From contig DYEA01000017.1 of the NCBI GenBank assembly GCA_020725885.1, positions 124,001 through 188,000 on the forward strand: 64,000 nucleotides of DNA. The letters run 5' to 3'. The position numbers and the translations under genes were made by a program. This stretch comes from Slackia sp. (lineage in GTDB: Bacteria > Actinomycetota > Coriobacteriia > Anaerosomatales > Anaerosomataceae). Under the pieces are notes generated by a model. That model made no database searches. It had not been told where the DNA came from and was given only the letters and a program-made list of their open reading frames with translations. Positions 61,192-64,000 of this stretch are shown in pieces. Every line of letters begins with the position of its first letter. Positions within the stretch are counted from its first letter, which is position 1.

Positions 61192-64000
61192 ATGAAGAGG
61201 CTGCTGCTTGCAGGCGCGGTGGTCGCTGTCCTGTGCGTCGGTCTGGTCGCAAGTGTTGCGTCCGCAGCCGCTCCTCCGGGAAACGCCGCATGTCTTCAGT
61301 GCCATTCCGTCACGGCCGGCGCCCCAGTGCGCCCAGTCGATTTCCGTGCGCCCGTTTCGCTGGCTAAGTGCGCTGCCTGCCACTCGATGAGTCCGGACCA
61401 AGGGATCCACGAGAAGGTCGTGGACTCCCCGAAGTGCAGCGACTGCCACGGCCGGGACAACGCCAACGTGGCATGGGCCGGGCAGTACTACGATCCGGTG
61501 GCCGGCCGGTTCGCGTCGTCGGCCTCGCTGATGACCTCTCCCGAGGAGCTGCACCGCATCCACGGCGACGCTGATTGGGTCACGAACGGCGTGTTCGTGA
61601 CCCAGTGGTGCAAGAACTGCCACCTCGCGGCTTCGTGCGACGCATGCCATGACGCGCCTGCTACGCACGGGAATCACGTCGCTTCGCAGTCCTCGGTCGC
61701 TTCGTACGCGCCGGTCCCGACGATGGTATGCACGGGCGCTGCTGGCGCCGTCTACATCGAGTCCACGTACAACTACCGCACGCTGCCAGTGACGTGCTAC
61801 GCCAGCGCGTGCCACCCGAAGACGAAGCTGGCCGTCGGCGCGGAGCTTCCGGCCTGCACGGACTGCCATGAGCCGCTCGATCAGCACTACGCTCCTGACA
61901 CGCACGAGAGCGCTTGGACGATGGAGGGCTGCCTCGCGTCCGGGTGCCATGACTCGCGCGATCTCGTCGCGGAGCATGAGGCGCGCCGCCCGGGGGAGGG
62001 TTGCACGCTTTGCCATGGCAACACGAGCGACCCGCGGTACGCGGCGGCCATCGCAGCCGGCGACACCGCGTGCGGCGCGTGCCACGACGCGACGTCGGCA
62101 GATCCGCACCGCTCGATCCACTGGGCCGTGCCGCAGCTCGTCGACTCGAGCGGCCCCCATTACGGCTACTACACAGGGTCGGCATCCACGGCGCCCACGG
62201 GCGACTGCATCATGTGCCACACGTCGAATCTCATCGACGAGCACATGGGAACCTCCAACGGCGTCGTGACACGGCTTCCACGGTACGCCAGTGATGGCAC
62301 GCCGCTGAACTGCGACTCGTGCCACAAGTCGACGAAGATAGAAGTCGTCGACGCCATCGCCACCGGCAAGACCAACTGCGAGGCGTGCCATCCCGTGCAC
62401 GGCCCCATCTACGGCGCCACGCACCGGAGCACGTACACGCCTGCCGGTGACGACGGGTGCAGCGGCTGTCACGCATCCTCGCTCGTCGAGGCGCACGAAG
62501 GCGTGAGCGCCACGACACCGAGCGGCCGCCAGCTGAACGGCTGCGACGTCTGCCACGGCTACTACGAAGGCGAGCGTGGGCAGCAGGTGCAATTCGCGAT
62601 CGAGGTGGCGAACGACACGCGCTGCACCGCGTGCCATGTCGACTACCACGCGGGCGCGACCGCGAAGCACACCGCGGATGATGCTGCCAGCATCGACGCG
62701 TGCGCGTCGTGCCACGGGACGGCAGGCCAGCCGATGGATGTGACGCAGGTGCATTCTGACGCAGCGCTCGGCGGCTGCAAGGTCTGCCATGCGAATCCGT
62801 CGCGGGTGCCGGACATCACGCAGAAGACCGCGGCGTGCGCGAGCTGCCATGCTGCGGAGGGCACGGACTACCATCGCAACCTGCCCGCTGCGCACACGTT
62901 CAGTGCGATGCCGTCGACGTGCATCGGTTCGCGCTGCCACGCAGCGAACACGCTGCCTGAAGCGCACGCGCCGTACCTCTCGCGGTACCCGCAGTACCCG
63001 ACGACGTGCGCGCTGTGCCACAAGAATGCTGATCCGAGCCGCATCGATTGGAGCGCAGCATCCGCTGACTGCTCGAGCTGCCACACGGTCCACGGCGACA
63101 TCGCCCAGATCCATACGGCTCCCGACAGCCAAGAGTGCGTGGACTGCCACGAGACGGCTGACGTCCGCGGCCTGCACGGCATGAGCCAAGACGAGTCGTG
63201 CGACTACTGCCACAACGCGTCGTTGGATCTGCCGGGCAGCACGAAGTGCGTCAACTGCCATGGCTCGCTAAGCCCAGTCGACCCGAACCACTATCCGGCT
63301 GCCGCCCACGACGCTTCGGCCGAGTCCGGTTGCGGGCAGTGCCACTACAAGGACATGAAGACCGAGCACTTCAAGCCCACGGTCGGCGTGAGCTGCGTGC
63401 AGTGCCACGAAGTGAAGGTCGACGCGTTCACCGCGCCATGGGACAAGACGTGCGCCGCGTGCCATCCGACGAAGCACAGCGAGCGTCAAGTCAAGCACCA
63501 GTCGACGAACACCGCCTGCGCTGGCACGGGTTGCCACGACATCACGAACGTCGAAAGCGTCCATGCCGGTCTTGCGGACGGCGGCTGCTCGGCGTGCCAC
63601 AAAGCGCCGGACAAGCCTGCGACCACGACTGACTGCACGGTGTGCCATACGGGTGTCGGTCCGAACCACCATGAGCAGCACGACGCTTCTGCGGCGAACC
63701 CGTCCGGGTGCAAGGGTTGCCACTACATGTACCTCGACGATGAGCACGCCGCGCTCGGATACACGTGCGGCACGTGCCACGCGTCGACCAATGCGACGGT
63801 GCGTGCGACGATCGAGGCGGGCGACCGGCGCTGCCTGTCCTGCCATCCGGACTCGCCGCACAACAAGCGGCAGGCGTGGGAGTTCACGCCGAACATGTCC
63901 TCAGGACACCGCGTGTCGAGCGACCTGCCCGGCATGAAGTCGTCGTTCACCGTCAACGGCCAGGCCTACACCTGGACGCTGCCGGCCGCTTCGAGCTTCC
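61192..64000 (+). CDS. giant exported multiheme cytochrome c (N-terminal 936 residues, runs off the window)
   Basis: ATG at 61192; the frame stays open to the end of the window, so the C-terminus is missing. A signal peptide is clear (MKRLLLAGAVVAVLCVGLVA, cleavage probably after SVASAAA). In the visible 936 residues I count 30 CxxCH and 4 CX4CH sites (CYASACH, CLASGCH, CIGSRCH, CAGTGCH), 34 in all, spread evenly until about residue 885. The last visible stretch (FTVNGQAYTWTLPAASSF) looks like the start of a heme-free domain. No lipobox or anchor is seen in this part. Likely a long conductive cytochrome for electron transfer across the cell wall; its promoter is separate from the gene before it. 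Confidence 0.93.
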   Translation, partial: MKRLLLAGAVVAVLCVGLVASVASAAAPPGNAACLQCHSVTAGAPVRPVDFRAPVSLAKCAACHSMSPDQGIHEKVVDSPKCSDCHGRDNANVAWAGQYYDPVAGRFASSASLMTSPEELHRIHGDADWVTNGVFVTQWCKNCHLAASCDACHDAPATHGNHVASQSSVASYAPVPTMVCTGAAGAVYIESTYNYRTLPVTCYASACHPKTKLAVGAELPACTDCHEPLDQHYAPDTHESAWTMEGCLASGCHDSRDLVAEHEARRPGEGCTLCHGNTSDPRYAAAIAAGDTACGACHDATSADPHRSIHWAVPQLVDSSGPHYGYYTGSASTAPTGDCIMCHTSNLIDEHMGTSNGVVTRLPRYASDGTPLNCDSCHKSTKIEVVDAIATGKTNCEACHPVHGPIYGATHRSTYTPAGDDGCSGCHASSLVEAHEGVSATTPSGRQLNGCDVCHGYYEGERGQQVQFAIEVANDTRCTACHVDYHAGATAKHTADDAASIDACASCHGTAGQPMDVTQVHSDAALGGCKVCHANPSRVPDITQKTAACASCHAAEGTDYHRNLPAAHTFSAMPSTCIGSRCHAANTLPEAHAPYLSRYPQYPTTCALCHKNADPSRIDWSAASADCSSCHTVHGDIAQIHTAPDSQECVDCHETADVRGLHGMSQDESCDYCHNASLDLPGSTKCVNCHGSLSPVDPNHYPAAAHDASAESGCGQCHYKDMKTEHFKPTVGVSCVQCHEVKVDAFTAPWDKTCAACHPTKHSERQVKHQSTNTACAGTGCHDITNVESVHAGLADGGCSACHKAPDKPATTTDCTVCHTGVGPNHHEQHDASAANPSGCKGCHYMYLDDEHAALGYTCGTCHASTNATVRATIEAGDRRCLSCHPDSPHNKRQAWEFTPNMSSGHRVSSDLPGMKSSFTVNGQAYTWTLPAASSF

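Overview
This is a GC-rich (roughly two-thirds G+C by eye) bacterial chromosome segment, most likely from an anaerobic actinobacterium of the Coriobacteriia / Anaerosomatales (OPB41) type. That placement is an inference. It rests on the actinobacterial DUF4129-DUF4350-MoxR-DUF58-SpoIIM-RDD block, a Rex redox regulator, System I-like cytochrome c maturation, anaerobic AhbD heme synthesis, and very large multiheme c-type cytochromes. There is no phage, IS element or CRISPR array. GTG and TTG starts and 4-base stop/start overlaps are common.

Layout. (1) 0-5.7 kb: DUF4129 (cut by the window edge), DUF4350, MoxR ATPase, DUF58, then SpoIIM (minus) divergent from an RDD protein. (2) 5.7-7.3 kb: a puzzling reading frame that starts as an FKBP prolyl isomerase, turns into FG-GAP/VCBS-like repeats and ends as a multiheme cytochrome with no signal peptide. 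(3) 7.3-15.1 kb: bioY behind a BirA-type operator, a YhaO/YhaN nuclease-ATPase pair, a two-component system (minus strand) and coaX. (4) 15.1-30.7 kb: a heme and cytochrome c hub with ccmE, ccmF, ccmA, ccmB, ccmC, ccmD, a CcsA/HemX-like protein, then (after an SDR gene and a DUF4143-type ATPase) hemA, hemC, hemD, tRNA-Ala(CGC), a small membrane protein, hemB, ahbD and hemL. (5) 30.8-56.8 kb: nucleotide-sugar and exopolysaccharide genes: galU, GtrA/GtrB-like proteins, a winged-helix regulator, a fused dehydrogenase/oxidoreductase, an AsnB-like amidotransferase, flippase, methyltransferases, five GT4-like glycosyltransferases, heparinase-like protein, manC, phosphomannomutase, polyprenyl sugar-phosphate transferase and an O-antigen-ligase/TPR protein. 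Part of this block (about 40-43 kb) has visibly lower G+C. (6) 56.8-64 kb: rex, a membrane-anchored TPR protein, a membrane-anchored NHL propeller, a 15-heme-site membrane-anchored cytochrome, and an exported giant cytochrome with at least 34 heme sites that runs off the window.

How the parts fit: region 4 makes heme and attaches it to apocytochromes, and regions 2 and 6 encode the apocytochromes, so the window looks like a respiratory or extracellular-electron-transfer locus beside a surface-polysaccharide locus. The most interesting signal is in the 5' leaders of ccmE and hemA, the first genes of the maturation and heme blocks. At both, a good -35/-10 pair is followed exactly 7 bases later by the same 12 bases, GTTCAGGCAAGC, and then by a hairpin with a conserved UGCGAR loop and different but still paired stems. 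In the hemA leader the 12-mer has a perfect downstream complement, a second 12-bp GC stem interleaves with it, and a third pairing can mask the region before the start codon. This has the topology of an RNA switch and I do not recognise it as a known class.
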